Source: Streptomyces sp. R21
GTDB lineage: Bacteria > Actinomycetota > Actinomycetes > Streptomycetales > Streptomycetaceae
Direction of reading: 5' to 3'
DNA: 64,000 nt
Assembly (NCBI RefSeq): GCF_041051975.1
Contig: NZ_CP163435.1
Coordinates: 7,233,001 to 7,297,000 of the forward strand
Below, piece after piece: positions 1-7,533 of the stretch (position 1 is its first letter; each line of letters opens with the position of its first letter). Under the pieces are notes generated by a model that saw nothing but the letters and a program-made list of their open reading frames with translations, had not been told where the DNA came from and did no database searches. Both the position numbers and the translations under genes were made by a program.

Positions 1-72
1 AACGCCGCCGACCACGCGGCACTGGGCGCGGCGGTGGCGGCGGGCGTGGTGACGGCGGCGCCCGGCCTGTGA
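1..72 (+). CDS. C-terminal end of a truncated upstream gene
   Basis: Frame 1 is open from the window edge to a TGA at 70-72 and gives an alanine-rich 23-residue tail ending in TAAPGL. Third positions are almost all G or C, as expected for Streptomyces coding DNA. Too little is visible to name the product. It is probably the end of a gene read in the same direction as the CheB-like gene that follows 57 bp later. Confidence 0.4.
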   Translation, partial: NAADHAALGAAVAAGVVTAAPGL

Positions 73-129
73 GCGGCTGGGGGAAGAGCCGACCTTCGTG
101 AACCCCGTGGGCGGCGCTACGCTCTGTAC

Positions 130-738
130 ATGAGCGCTGAAGCGTCCGACCCGGAGCAGCGGGAACAGTACGCGGTGGTGGCGCTCGCCTCCTCCGCAGG
201 CGGCATCCGCGCACTGATCGAGGTGCTCGGCGCGCTCGACGCCGACCTCCCGGTGCCGGTGCTCGTCGTCCAGCACCTCGATCCGCGCCACAGCACGGTT
301 CTCGCCGAGATCCTCGCCCGCCGCAGCCCGCTCAAGGTGAAGCTCGCGCAGGCCGGTGAACACGCCGGTCCGGGCACCGTCTACATCGCCCCGCCCAACC
401 GCCACCTCCTGGTGGGCGCGGACGGCGTGCTGACCCTGTCCGACAGCGAACTCGTCCACTTCGTACGTCCCTCGGCCGACCTCCTCTTCGAGTCCGTCGC
501 GGGCGCCTTCGGAGCACGTGCCATCGCCTGTGTCCTGACCGGCTCCGGCAGTGACGGATCGATGGGCGTGGACGCCGTGAAGTCGCGCGGCGGCACCGTC
601 ATCGTGCAGGACCCGGCGACGGCGGAGTTCAAGGGCATGCCGGAGGCAGCCGTGGGGACGCGGGCAGCGGACTTCGTGCTACCTCTGGACGAGATCCCCG
701 CGGTGATCCGCGGACTGGTGGAGACGAAGGAACCATGA
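130..738 (+). CDS. CheB-type protein-glutamate methylesterase, stand-alone catalytic domain
   Basis: A 202-residue protein covering only the CheB catalytic domain; the usual N-terminal receiver domain is absent. The expected Ser-His-Asp triad is visible: S22 in ASSAGG, H49 in VVQHLDP and D142 in LTGSGSDG. CheB enzymes hydrolyse glutamyl methyl esters or deamidate glutamine on chemoreceptors. The CheR-like gene starts 8 bp downstream, so the two are probably co-transcribed and translationally coupled. Streptomyces lack flagella and no methyl-accepting receptor is encoded nearby, so the substrate is unknown. A stress or developmental signalling role with the following PAS and ANTAR proteins is inference. 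The ATG at 130 is the first in frame before the catalytic core. Confidence 0.85.
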   Translation: MSAEASDPEQREQYAVVALASSAGGIRALIEVLGALDADLPVPVLVVQHLDPRHSTVLAEILARRSPLKVKLAQAGEHAGPGTVYIAPPNRHLLVGADGVLTLSDSELVHFVRPSADLLFESVAGAFGARAIACVLTGSGSDGSMGVDAVKSRGGTVIVQDPATAEFKGMPEAAVGTRAADFVLPLDEIPAVIRGLVETKEP

Positions 739-745
739 GGCGGCG

Positions 746-2611
746 ATGAGCGACGCGCAGGAATTCGAGTCGGACGAGGGGCTGGAGGTTCTCCTCGGCT
801 TTCTGCGGGACGCGCGCGGATTCGACTTCACCGGCTACAAGAGGTCCACGCTGGGACGGCGCATCCGTAAACGCATGGCGGAGGTGGGCGCACGCTCGTA
901 CGCCGACTACCGAGACCGTCTGGAGACCGACTCCGGCGAGTTCAACACGCTGTTCAACACCATCCTGATCAACGTCACCGCCCTCTTCCGCGACCCCGAC
1001 GCCTGGACCTTCCTGCAGCGCGAGGTGGTGCCCGAGATCATCGCGCAGCGGGAGCCCGACGAGGAGATCCGGGTGTGGAGCGCGGGCTGCTCCAGCGGCG
1101 AGGAGGCGTACTCGCTGGCGATCATGTTCGCGGAGGCGCTCGGCATCGACGAGGCCGTGCACCGCGTCAAGATCTACGGCACGGACGTCGATGAGGAGGC
1201 CCTCAAGGAGGCCCGCTCCGGCCTGTACCCGGCCAAGGTCCTCGAAGCGCTCGCCCCGGAACTGCGTGACAAGTACTTCGAGCAGAACGGCAACCGGTTC
1301 GGCTTCCGCTCCGATCTGCGCCGCCGGGTCATCTTCGGCCGCCACGACATCACCCGCGACGCCCCGATCTCCCGGCTCGACCTGCTGGTGTGCCGCAACA
1401 CGCTGATGTACTTCAACGTCGAGGCGCAGACCCAGATCGTCGACCGCTTCCACTTCGCACTGCGTGAGGGCCGCTTCCTCTTCCTCGGCAAGGCCGAGAT
1501 GCTCCTCAACGACGCCGAGCGGTTCGACGTGGTCAGCATGGGGCAACGGGTCTTCCGGCGGCGGCCCGGCGGCGGCACACCGCCCTACCAGCCGACCACC
1601 GTGAAGATCAGAGGCGGCAGCGGAGCCGAACTGCAGACCGCGGCCCGCGCCCGGCAGCTGCGCGACCTGATCCTCGACGCGGTACCCAGCCCCACGGTCT
1701 CCGTCGACGCCGAGGGGCTCGTCATCCTCGTCAACAGCGCCGCCCGGGTCCAGTTCGGCCTCACCAACAACGACGTGGGCCGGCCCTTCCAGGACCTGGA
1801 GATCTCCTACCGGCCCGTGGAACTGCGCTCGCTGATCGAGCAGGCCACGCACGAGCGCCGCACCCTGCGCATCAACGGCGCCGAACGGCGCGTCGGCGAG
1901 GAGACCCAGTTCCTCGACGTCCTCATCCAGCCACTCGTCGGCGCCAACAGTCTGGCCGCCGCCACCAGCATCACGTTCACCGACGTCACCGTCCCGACCA
2001 ACCTCAAGGCCGAGGTCAAGCGGGTGGGGGAGGACCTGGAGACGGCGTACGAGGAACTCCAGTCGACGAACGAGGAGTTGGAAACCACCAACGAGGAACT
2101 CCAGTCGACCAATGAGGAGTTGGAAACCACCAACGAGGAACTCCAGTCAACCAACGAAGAGCTGGAGACCACCAACGAGGAACTCCAGTCGACCAACGAG
2201 GAACTGGAGACGATGAACGACGAGATGCGGGTCCGCACCGAGGAGTTGGAGGAGACCCGCGCCTTCCTGGAGGGCGTCCTGGCCAGCGTCGGTGCCGGGG
2301 TCGTCGTCCTCGACCGGGAGCTGAGGGTCAAGAGCTGGAACCGCGGTGCCGTGGACCTGTGGGGCCTGCGCCCCGACGAGGTCGTCGACCAGCCCTTCTT
2401 CGGTCTGGACTTCGGTCTGCCGACCGAGCCACTGCGCGAGATGGTGCAGAAGTGCCTCGACACCGGCAAACGTGGTGCTCCCCTGTATCTGGCGGCGGTC
2501 ACCCGGCTGGGCAAGACCGTCACATGCGCGGTGCTCTGCAGTCCCTTCGACGGTCACAACGGCGGGGTCGTCCTGCTGATGGAACAGAGCCGGAACCAGG
2601 GTTCCGGCTGA
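746..2611 (+). CDS. CheR-type methyltransferase with PAS domains and a repetitive coiled coil
   Basis: A 621-residue multidomain protein. Residues about 1-270 match CheR: an N-terminal helical domain, the SAM-binding stretch around VWSAGCSSGEEAYSLA and the LLVCRNTLMYF segment. A first PAS-like segment follows at about 305-390 (DAVPSPTVSVDAEGLVILVN). Residues 435-490 are four nearly perfect 14-residue repeats rich in Glu, Asn and Thr, predicted to form a long coiled coil. A C-terminal PAS domain lies at about 500-615 (GVLASVGAGVVVLDREL). CheB/CheR-PAS hybrids of this layout usually feed histidine kinases, but no kinase domain is present here. The short spacing after the CheB-like gene supports one operon. 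The likely role is reversible methylation in a non-chemotaxis sensory pathway, which is inference. Confidence 0.85.
   Translation: MSDAQEFESDEGLEVLLGFLRDARGFDFTGYKRSTLGRRIRKRMAEVGARSYADYRDRLETDSGEFNTLFNTILINVTALFRDPDAWTFLQREVVPEIIAQREPDEEIRVWSAGCSSGEEAYSLAIMFAEALGIDEAVHRVKIYGTDVDEEALKEARSGLYPAKVLEALAPELRDKYFEQNGNRFGFRSDLRRRVIFGRHDITRDAPISRLDLLVCRNTLMYFNVEAQTQIVDRFHFALREGRFLFLGKAEMLLNDAERFDVVSMGQRVFRRRPGGGTPPYQPTTVKIRGGSGAELQTAARARQLRDLILDAVPSPTVSVDAEGLVILVNSAARVQFGLTNNDVGRPFQDLEISYRPVELRSLIEQATHERRTLRINGAERRVGEETQFLDVLIQPLVGANSLAAATSITFTDVTVPTNLKAEVKRVGEDLETAYEELQSTNEELETTNEELQSTNEELETTNEELQSTNEELETTNEELQSTNEELETMNDEMRVRTEELEETRAFLEGVLASVGAGVVVLDRELRVKSWNRGAVDLWGLRPDEVVDQPFFGLDFGLPTEPLREMVQKCLDTGKRGAPLYLAAVTRLGKTVTCAVLCSPFDGHNGGVVLLMEQSRNQGSG
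2051..2218 (+). repeat. Four tandem 42-bp coding repeats (coiled coil)
   Basis: Units at 2051-2092, 2093-2134, 2135-2176 and 2177-2218 are nearly identical at the DNA level. They encode the 14-residue unit EELQSTNEELETTN, which is two heptads. The high nucleotide identity suggests recent unit duplication or gene conversion, and the copy number could vary between strains. Confidence 0.95.
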
Positions 2612-2634
2612 CCCCGCGGGCGTACGATGCGGGC

Positions 2635-3483
2635 ATGTACTCCGAGCGGGGTTCGTCGGACGTGGCGTCGGAAGTCCGACGGCGCGCCGCCCACGCACGT
2701 GAGCGCGCCGAACGCGAGCTGATCGCGGCCGCCCGCCAGGAAAGGCTGGCGGAGCGCACCGGACTGGCCCTGCACGAACGGCTCGCTCTGCTCCACCGCA
2801 GGTCGGCGAGGTGCCACAGCACCGCCGCCGAACTCCAGGAGTCGTACGCCCTGATGCTGGCACGCGGGGAGGACGGGCACGGAGCACCGCCCCGCTTCAT
2901 GACCGGTGTCGCCGAGGCCTGCGGCACGAGCAGCGCGGCCCTCACCCTGGTCGGTGCCGACGACAGTCAGCTCGCGGTGGCCGCGTCCGACGAACCCGCG
3001 CGCGCCGCCCAGGAGCTGGAGTTCGTCCTGGGGGAGGGCCCGGCCAGGGACGCGGCGGCCCACTGCGCCATGGTGAGGGCGACCGGCGCGCGGTTGCGGG
3101 AGCGCTGGCCCGGCTATGCGGCGGCGCTCGTCGAGCTGGGGATCACCAAGGTGGTGGCCGTGCCGCTGCGGCTGCCGCAGCGGCAGAACTGCGTCGGCTC
3201 CCTGACCGTCTTCGACCCGAGGCCCTGCCCCACCCGCACCTTCGTCGATGTCGCCGACGCGCTCACCCGCGATGTACTCCTCGGCCCGCACGCCACTCCG
3301 GACCTGTACGGCGGAACGGACCACCATGCCGTCGTGCACCAGGCGGCGGGCGTGCTCTCCGTCCAGGCGGGGTGCCCGGTCCCGGACGCCCTGGAACTCA
3401 TCAAGGCACGTGCCTTCAGCGCCGGCGAACCCGTCCACGAGGTGGCGGAGCGCATCGTGCGCCACGAGCTGCGTCTCGACTGA
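2635..3483 (+). CDS. GAF-ANTAR domain protein
   Basis: A 282-residue protein. The N-terminal 50 residues are charged and helical (RRRAAHARERAERELIAAARQ). A GAF-like sensory region spans about 70-215, and the C-terminus (about 220-282) has the ANTAR pattern, with HHAVVHQAAGVLSVQAGCPVPDALELIKARAFS matching its three-helix RNA-binding fold. ANTAR proteins commonly bind nascent RNA to prevent transcription termination. The ATG at 2635 lies 23 bp after the CheR stop and opens the homologous region; the frame is open further upstream but only as a shadow of the CheR gene. Position and orientation suggest the same signalling operon. The ligand is unknown. Confidence 0.75.
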   Translation: MYSERGSSDVASEVRRRAAHARERAERELIAAARQERLAERTGLALHERLALLHRRSARCHSTAAELQESYALMLARGEDGHGAPPRFMTGVAEACGTSSAALTLVGADDSQLAVAASDEPARAAQELEFVLGEGPARDAAAHCAMVRATGARLRERWPGYAAALVELGITKVVAVPLRLPQRQNCVGSLTVFDPRPCPTRTFVDVADALTRDVLLGPHATPDLYGGTDHHAVVHQAAGVLSVQAGCPVPDALELIKARAFSAGEPVHEVAERIVRHELRLD

Positions 3484-3623
3484 CACTCGGTGCCGCCCAC
3501 GCTCCGAGATAAGGGATCTTGATCCCGCTATCGGCGTTTCCCCGGGCGCCGGGAAGAGAGAAACCGAGTGACAGGGACCCGAACGTCTCAGAGCGGCAGA
3601 GATCCGAAAGGAGCGGGAACTTC

Positions 3624-4394
3624 ATGACCACGCCCATGCACCAGCAGAGGCTGGCGCACGCGTTCGTCGAACTCGCCGGAAGCGCTGTCACCGATCCGAG
3701 CGCGCTGCTCGCGACGCTTGCCTCCTTCGGTCCACGACTGCTGGACAGCTGCGCGGCGACCGTGCTCTACATCTCGGACGAGCGAACCGGTCCGCAACTG
3801 ACCGGAACCGACGAGGAGTTGGTACGCCTGGAGCGAGAGGCCACGGAGTGGGGCGAGGGGCCCGGGCGCGATGCCTGCCGCACCGGGCGACCGGTGCAGA
3901 GCAGTGCCCTCGGTGACGCCCGCGCCCAGCACGACTGGCCGCGCTACGCACCCAGAGCTCTGGACCTCGGCTACCGGCGGGTCGCCGCCCTTCCGCTCTC
4001 CGACGGCGCACAGGCGAACGAGACGCCGGGCGCGCTGATACTGCTCTTCGCCGCCGACGCCCCGCTGCCCGCCGACGTCCTGGCCCTGGCGCAGTCGCTC
4101 ACCGACGCCACCGGATTCGCCCTGGCGCGCAACCGCGAACTCCGCGAGAGCCAGGCCCTCGCCGACCAGTTGGGGCAGGCCCTGACCAGCCGGGTCGTCA
4201 TCGAACAGGCCAAGGGTGTGCTGGCCGCGAGCCTCTCGCTCTCCATGGACGAGGCCTTCGCCGTACTGCGCGGCCATGCCCGCTCGCACCAGCGACGCCT
4301 GCCGGACCTGGCACGGGAGGTGGTCGCGGGACGGCTGAGCCCGGAGATCTTCAACCCGTCCGGCGATCGAGCGCGACAGCTACGGCAAGGGTAG
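3624..4394 (+). CDS. GAF-ANTAR domain protein
   Basis: A 256-residue protein. A GAF domain spans about 20-165 (FGPRLLDSCAATVLYISDER). A clear ANTAR domain follows at about 175-240, with SRVVIEQAKGVLAASLSLSMDEAFAVLRGHA close to the family consensus. It is a probable RNA-binding antiterminator controlled by the GAF domain. The ATG at 3624 is preceded by a good ribosome site (AAAGGAG at about 3608-3614). The 140-bp gap after the previous ANTAR gene could hold its own promoter. Two consecutive GAF-ANTAR genes look like a duplicated module. A hairpin just past the stop marks the end of the unit. Confidence 0.85.
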   Translation: MTTPMHQQRLAHAFVELAGSAVTDPSALLATLASFGPRLLDSCAATVLYISDERTGPQLTGTDEELVRLEREATEWGEGPGRDACRTGRPVQSSALGDARAQHDWPRYAPRALDLGYRRVAALPLSDGAQANETPGALILLFAADAPLPADVLALAQSLTDATGFALARNRELRESQALADQLGQALTSRVVIEQAKGVLAASLSLSMDEAFAVLRGHARSHQRRLPDLAREVVAGRLSPEIFNPSGDRARQLRQG

Positions 4395-4397
4395 GGC

Positions 4398-4439
4398 GGA
4401 GGGGGCGAAAGAAGCCGTTACGGCAACCCCGCCCCCTCC
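4398..4439. terminator. Bidirectional hairpin between convergent genes
   Basis: GGAGGGGGC (4398-4406) pairs with GCCCCCTCC (4431-4439), and a smaller GCCG/CGGC stem sits in the loop. It follows the ANTAR gene stop by 3 bp. Its right arm lies inside the 3-prime end of the convergent hydrolase gene, encoding its acidic tail. Confidence 0.7.
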
Positions 4440-5209
4440 TCCTCGACCTCTTCGAGAGTCTCGCTCACGGCCTCCCCGATCCCCGTGAGCACCGCGTCCA
4501 CGAACCGCCTCCGGTCCTCGGCGTGATCGTGGAACCAGAGGCCCAACATGTGCTCCGCGCCCGGCAGGTCGAGCCGGGTGAAGCGGGCGCGGAGGGTGAG
4601 CGCGTGCGCCACGGCCGCGGTCACGGCGGGCGGGATGATGGCGTCGGTGCCCGGTACGGCGAGCACCGCGTGGCCCTCGTACGCACGCAGTACGTCAAGT
4701 GCGGGAGCCTTGCGCCAACTGTCCGGCGTACGGATGATCTCACTGAACCGCCCGTCGCCGTCACCGAATTCGACCGACCAGGCCTCCGCCCCGTACACGG
4801 CGGGCGCGCACAGCCCGAGTGCCGCCACGCGCTGCCCGTAGTGTCCGGCGAGGTCCGCCACGGTCTGGCCGCTCATGCTGAACCCGACCGGAATCAGCGG
4901 TGCACCGGCCGGGACCCGTGCGTCGATGACGGCGACGGCCTGCTCGAACCGCCTGCGCAGGCTCAACTCGCCCAGCGCGCCCGAGCTTTCGCCGTGCCCC
5001 GAGAAGTCGAAGGCGATGCCCCGGCAGCCGCGGGCGACGAAGTCCTGAAGCAGTGGGATCAGCCGTTCCTTGCTGCCGATGCCCGCGCCGTGCAGCAGCA
5101 CGACGGTGGCCGCCCGGCCACCGTCGTCACCGCCGCTGTCCACCCCTCTGAGTAGTTCACCGTCGTGGACGTGCGCGAAGGAGAAGAGCTCACTCATACC
5201 CCTATTCAC
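4418..5209 (-). CDS. Alpha/beta hydrolase
   Basis: A 263-residue alpha/beta-hydrolase. The oxyanion region reads VVLLHGAGIGSKE. The nucleophile elbow is GFSMSG with the central serine, the acid is probably the Asp of VPGTDAII, and the catalytic His is in LPGAEHML. Such proteins are serine esterases or lipases of unknown substrate in the cytoplasm; no signal peptide is seen. Two starts are possible: GTG at 5209 or ATG at 5197. Neither has a strong, well-spaced Shine-Dalgarno sequence, so the longer frame is given. The gene converges on the ANTAR operon and shares its terminator. Confidence 0.8.
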   Translation of the reverse strand: MNRGMSELFSFAHVHDGELLRGVDSGGDDGGRAATVVLLHGAGIGSKERLIPLLQDFVARGCRGIAFDFSGHGESSGALGELSLRRRFEQAVAVIDARVPAGAPLIPVGFSMSGQTVADLAGHYGQRVAALGLCAPAVYGAEAWSVEFGDGDGRFSEIIRTPDSWRKAPALDVLRAYEGHAVLAVPGTDAIIPPAVTAAVAHALTLRARFTRLDLPGAEHMLGLWFHDHAEDRRRFVDAVLTGIGEAVSETLEEVEEEGAGLP

Positions 5210-5474
5210 TCATGCCGCACCCGCCGTGCCCGCCGCGCGGAGCAGCGGTGCCCCGGGAAGGGGTGCCGCCCGGGGAAAACCAGGTGCGCCCGTTCGGGCC
5301 CCGTCCCTACGCTGAAGGAACGTTCCGGAGCTGCCCAGCACCGCTTTCCGCCGGACAGGCATCAGTTGGCGGTCCCGGGGCTACTCTCTACGCACCGATG
5401 GCCGTCGCCCCACCCCCAGCGCCCCGTCGGCACATCATCGACACCGACCATCCACGCTCCCAAGGAGTCCCGTC

Positions 5475-5780
5475 ATGGGCACCTTGATCATTTCCGCGAC
5501 CGTGATCCTCGTCCTCTTAGGGTTCAACAACCACGTCCTCTGGCTCGCGGCGGCCGCCCTGCTCTTCCTCTACACCCGCTACGGCCGCACCGGGGGAAGC
5601 AGCACGGCGGCGCCCTCGTCGGGCGGCGGAGGCATGTCGGGCTCGGGCTCGGGCTCGGGCCAGGCGATGCCCTCCAGCTACCGCGCGTACCGCGACCGCC
5701 GCGACCGGCAGGCCAGGTGGGAGCGCCGCTACCGCCGCGAGCGTCCCATGGAAGCCCGCCGCCAGGAGCGCAAGAACTAG
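5475..5780 (+). CDS. Small membrane protein, function unknown
   Basis: A 101-residue protein with one or two N-terminal hydrophobic helices (residues 4-18 and 22-35). A Gly/Ser-rich low-complexity linker (about 43-62) and a strongly basic, Arg-rich C-terminal tail (YRDRRDRQARWERRYRRER) follow. The start at 5475 has a clear ribosome site, AAGGAG. I do not recognise a named family. The pattern suggests a short membrane anchor with a cationic cytoplasmic tail that may bind nucleic acid or lipid head groups. It converges with the pspAB gene with only 16 bp between stops. Confidence 0.75.
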   Translation: MGTLIISATVILVLLGFNNHVLWLAAAALLFLYTRYGRTGGSSTAAPSSGGGGMSGSGSGSGQAMPSSYRAYRDRRDRQARWERRYRRERPMEARRQERKN

Positions 5781-5796
5781 GGCAGGCCGGAGCGCT

Positions 5797-6393
5797 TCAC
5801 AGCCCCGGCGCGCCCCAGATGGGGAACCAGCGGCTCAGGTCCTGCTCGATCCGCAGGTCGTCGGCGAGCGCCGCCTTGACCTGCAGTTCGAGCGCGTTGT
5901 CCCGCCGCTGGTTCCCACCGGGCACCGGGGCGAAGGGGTAGAACGTGCCGCGCTTGTAGAGATAGACCAGCCCGAGCCGCTGCTCGCCGGCGGCGGCCGG
6001 GCCGGTCTCGAAGCCCGCCACCGAGCAGAGCAGCTGCGGCCCGAAGCCGCTGCCCTCCAGCGCGCTGTTGACCGCGTGCAGATCGCTGACCAGGGCGGGC
6101 AGGTCATCGGGCGCCCTGCGCGAGACCAGCCACGAGTACCCGTACTCGTCCCGGGCGACCTCCACCGGCGGCCCGGTCCGTCCGGCGTCCGCGTCGAGCA
6201 GCGCCTGCACCTCCCGGTGCGCCTCGGCGAAGGCCTGGCCCTCGACGCTCGCGAAGCACACCGCGCCCGTCCCCGTCGGCGTGAACCCGGCGGCGGCCTC
6301 CAGCGTCACCGCGGCCGACGGCAGCCCGAAGAGCCGGTCGAGGTCGGGCTGGGCGGGGCGGGTGCGGCCGAGCAGGATGTCCAGGAACCCCAT
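5797..6393 (-). CDS. pspAB: PspA-associated protein PspAB
   Basis: A 198-residue soluble protein beginning MGFLDILLGRTRPA, matching the actinobacterial PspAB family found with HtpX and PspA. No catalytic motif is evident. The start codon follows the htpX stop by 2 bp, so the two are one operon and probably translationally coupled. The association with the envelope-stress protein PspA is known family context, and the biochemical role is not established. A pspA-pspAA pair lies about 44 kb away at 50-51 kb. The upstream frame is open but is a shadow of htpX. Confidence 0.85.
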   Translation of the reverse strand: MGFLDILLGRTRPAQPDLDRLFGLPSAAVTLEAAAGFTPTGTGAVCFASVEGQAFAEAHREVQALLDADAGRTGPPVEVARDEYGYSWLVSRRAPDDLPALVSDLHAVNSALEGSGFGPQLLCSVAGFETGPAAAGEQRLGLVYLYKRGTFYPFAPVPGGNQRRDNALELQVKAALADDLRIEQDLSRWFPIWGAPGL

Positions 6394-6395
6394 GC

Positions 6396-7319
6396 TCAGC
6401 CGGCCTTCCCGGGCGCCGCCGCCTCGCCCAACTCGGCGGAGATGTGGGCGAGTTGATCGAGCCGCTGCTCCAGGCTCGGGTGGGTTGAGAAGAGCCGCTC
6501 GATGCCGGGCGTGCTGCCCAGCGCGGGTGTGAAGTAGAAGGCGTTGAAGGCCTGGGCCGTACGCAGGTCCTTCGTCGGGATCCGCGCGATGTCCCCGGTG
6601 ACCTTGGTCAGCGCGGACGCCAGCGCCGAGGGCCGCCCGGTGAGCAGGGCCGCGGCCCGGTCCGCGGCCAGCTCGCGATACCGGGACAGCGCCCGGATCA
6701 GCAGGAAGCTGAGCGCGTACACGGCGGCCGAGACCGCCATCACGGCCATGAAGATCGCCATCGTGTTCTGGTCCTTGCGGCCCCGCCCGCCGAACAGCTG
6801 CGAGTAGAACGCGAACCGCACGATCAGTCCCGCGATCACCCCGAGGAACGACGCCACCGTGATCACGGCGACGTCCTTGTGCGCCACGTGCGACAGCTCG
6901 TGCGCGAGCACACCCTCCAGCTCGTCGGGCTCCAGCCGGCGCAGCAGCCCGGTGGTCACGCACAGCACCGCGTGATCGGCGTTGCGTCCGGTCGCGAACG
7001 CGTTCGGCATGTCCACGTCGGAGACGGCGACGAGCGGCTTCGGCATGTCGGCGACGGCACACAGCCGGTCGACGACACCGTGCAGCTGCTCGTACTCCTC
7101 CCGCTCCACGACCCGCCCGTGCATCGCGTACAGCGCGATCCGGTCCGAGAACCAGTACTGCCCGCCGAGGAACACCGCCGCGATCACCACGACCAGCACC
7201 CAGGACTTCAGCATCACGATCAACGCGGCGACGAAGGCCACGTACAGCAATCCGAGCAGGAACAGCGTGACCGTCATACGCGCGGTCAATCGCGGATCGC
7301 TCCGGAACCGGCTCTGCAT
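6396..7319 (-). CDS. htpX: Membrane zinc metalloprotease HtpX
   Basis: A 307-residue M48-family membrane protease. Two N-terminal transmembrane helices (about 15-60) precede the zinc site HELSH in GVLAHELSHVAHKDV; further helices and a downstream glutamate region (SRYRELAADRAAALL) complete the active site. HtpX degrades misfolded membrane proteins and is typically induced by envelope stress. The start chosen is ATG at 7319; a GTG seven bases upstream in the same G-rich region cannot be excluded. It is the first gene of an operon with pspAB. Confidence 0.93.
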   Translation of the reverse strand: MQSRFRSDPRLTARMTVTLFLLGLLYVAFVAALIVMLKSWVLVVVIAAVFLGGQYWFSDRIALYAMHGRVVEREEYEQLHGVVDRLCAVADMPKPLVAVSDVDMPNAFATGRNADHAVLCVTTGLLRRLEPDELEGVLAHELSHVAHKDVAVITVASFLGVIAGLIVRFAFYSQLFGGRGRKDQNTMAIFMAVMAVSAAVYALSFLLIRALSRYRELAADRAAALLTGRPSALASALTKVTGDIARIPTKDLRTAQAFNAFYFTPALGSTPGIERLFSTHPSLEQRLDQLAHISAELGEAAAPGKAG

Positions 7320-7483
7320 CTGCACCACCCCGCGGTATCGCTCCGCAATCAGGCACTCGTCCCGATGTCCAGTGTGCACCTGCGCTCTCCCATGAACAGG
7401 CCCCGATCGACCCTAGGTGGAGCAAAAGGTCCCTGTGAGAAAGCTTGGAAAGCCTTGCCCGGAGCCTTCGGAAGAAATGCGGC

Positions 7484-7513
7484 GGGGCCGCCATCCGTGA
7501 GGATGGCGGCCCC
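7484..7513 (-). terminator. Strong terminator after glnA
   Basis: GGGGCCGCCATCC (7484-7496) and GGATGGCGGCCCC (7501-7513) form a perfect 13-bp stem closed by a GTGA loop. It begins 21 bp beyond the glnA stop in the direction of transcription. Confidence 0.9.
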
Positions 7514-7533
7514 GGCGAGGCGTGCGGGTCGGC

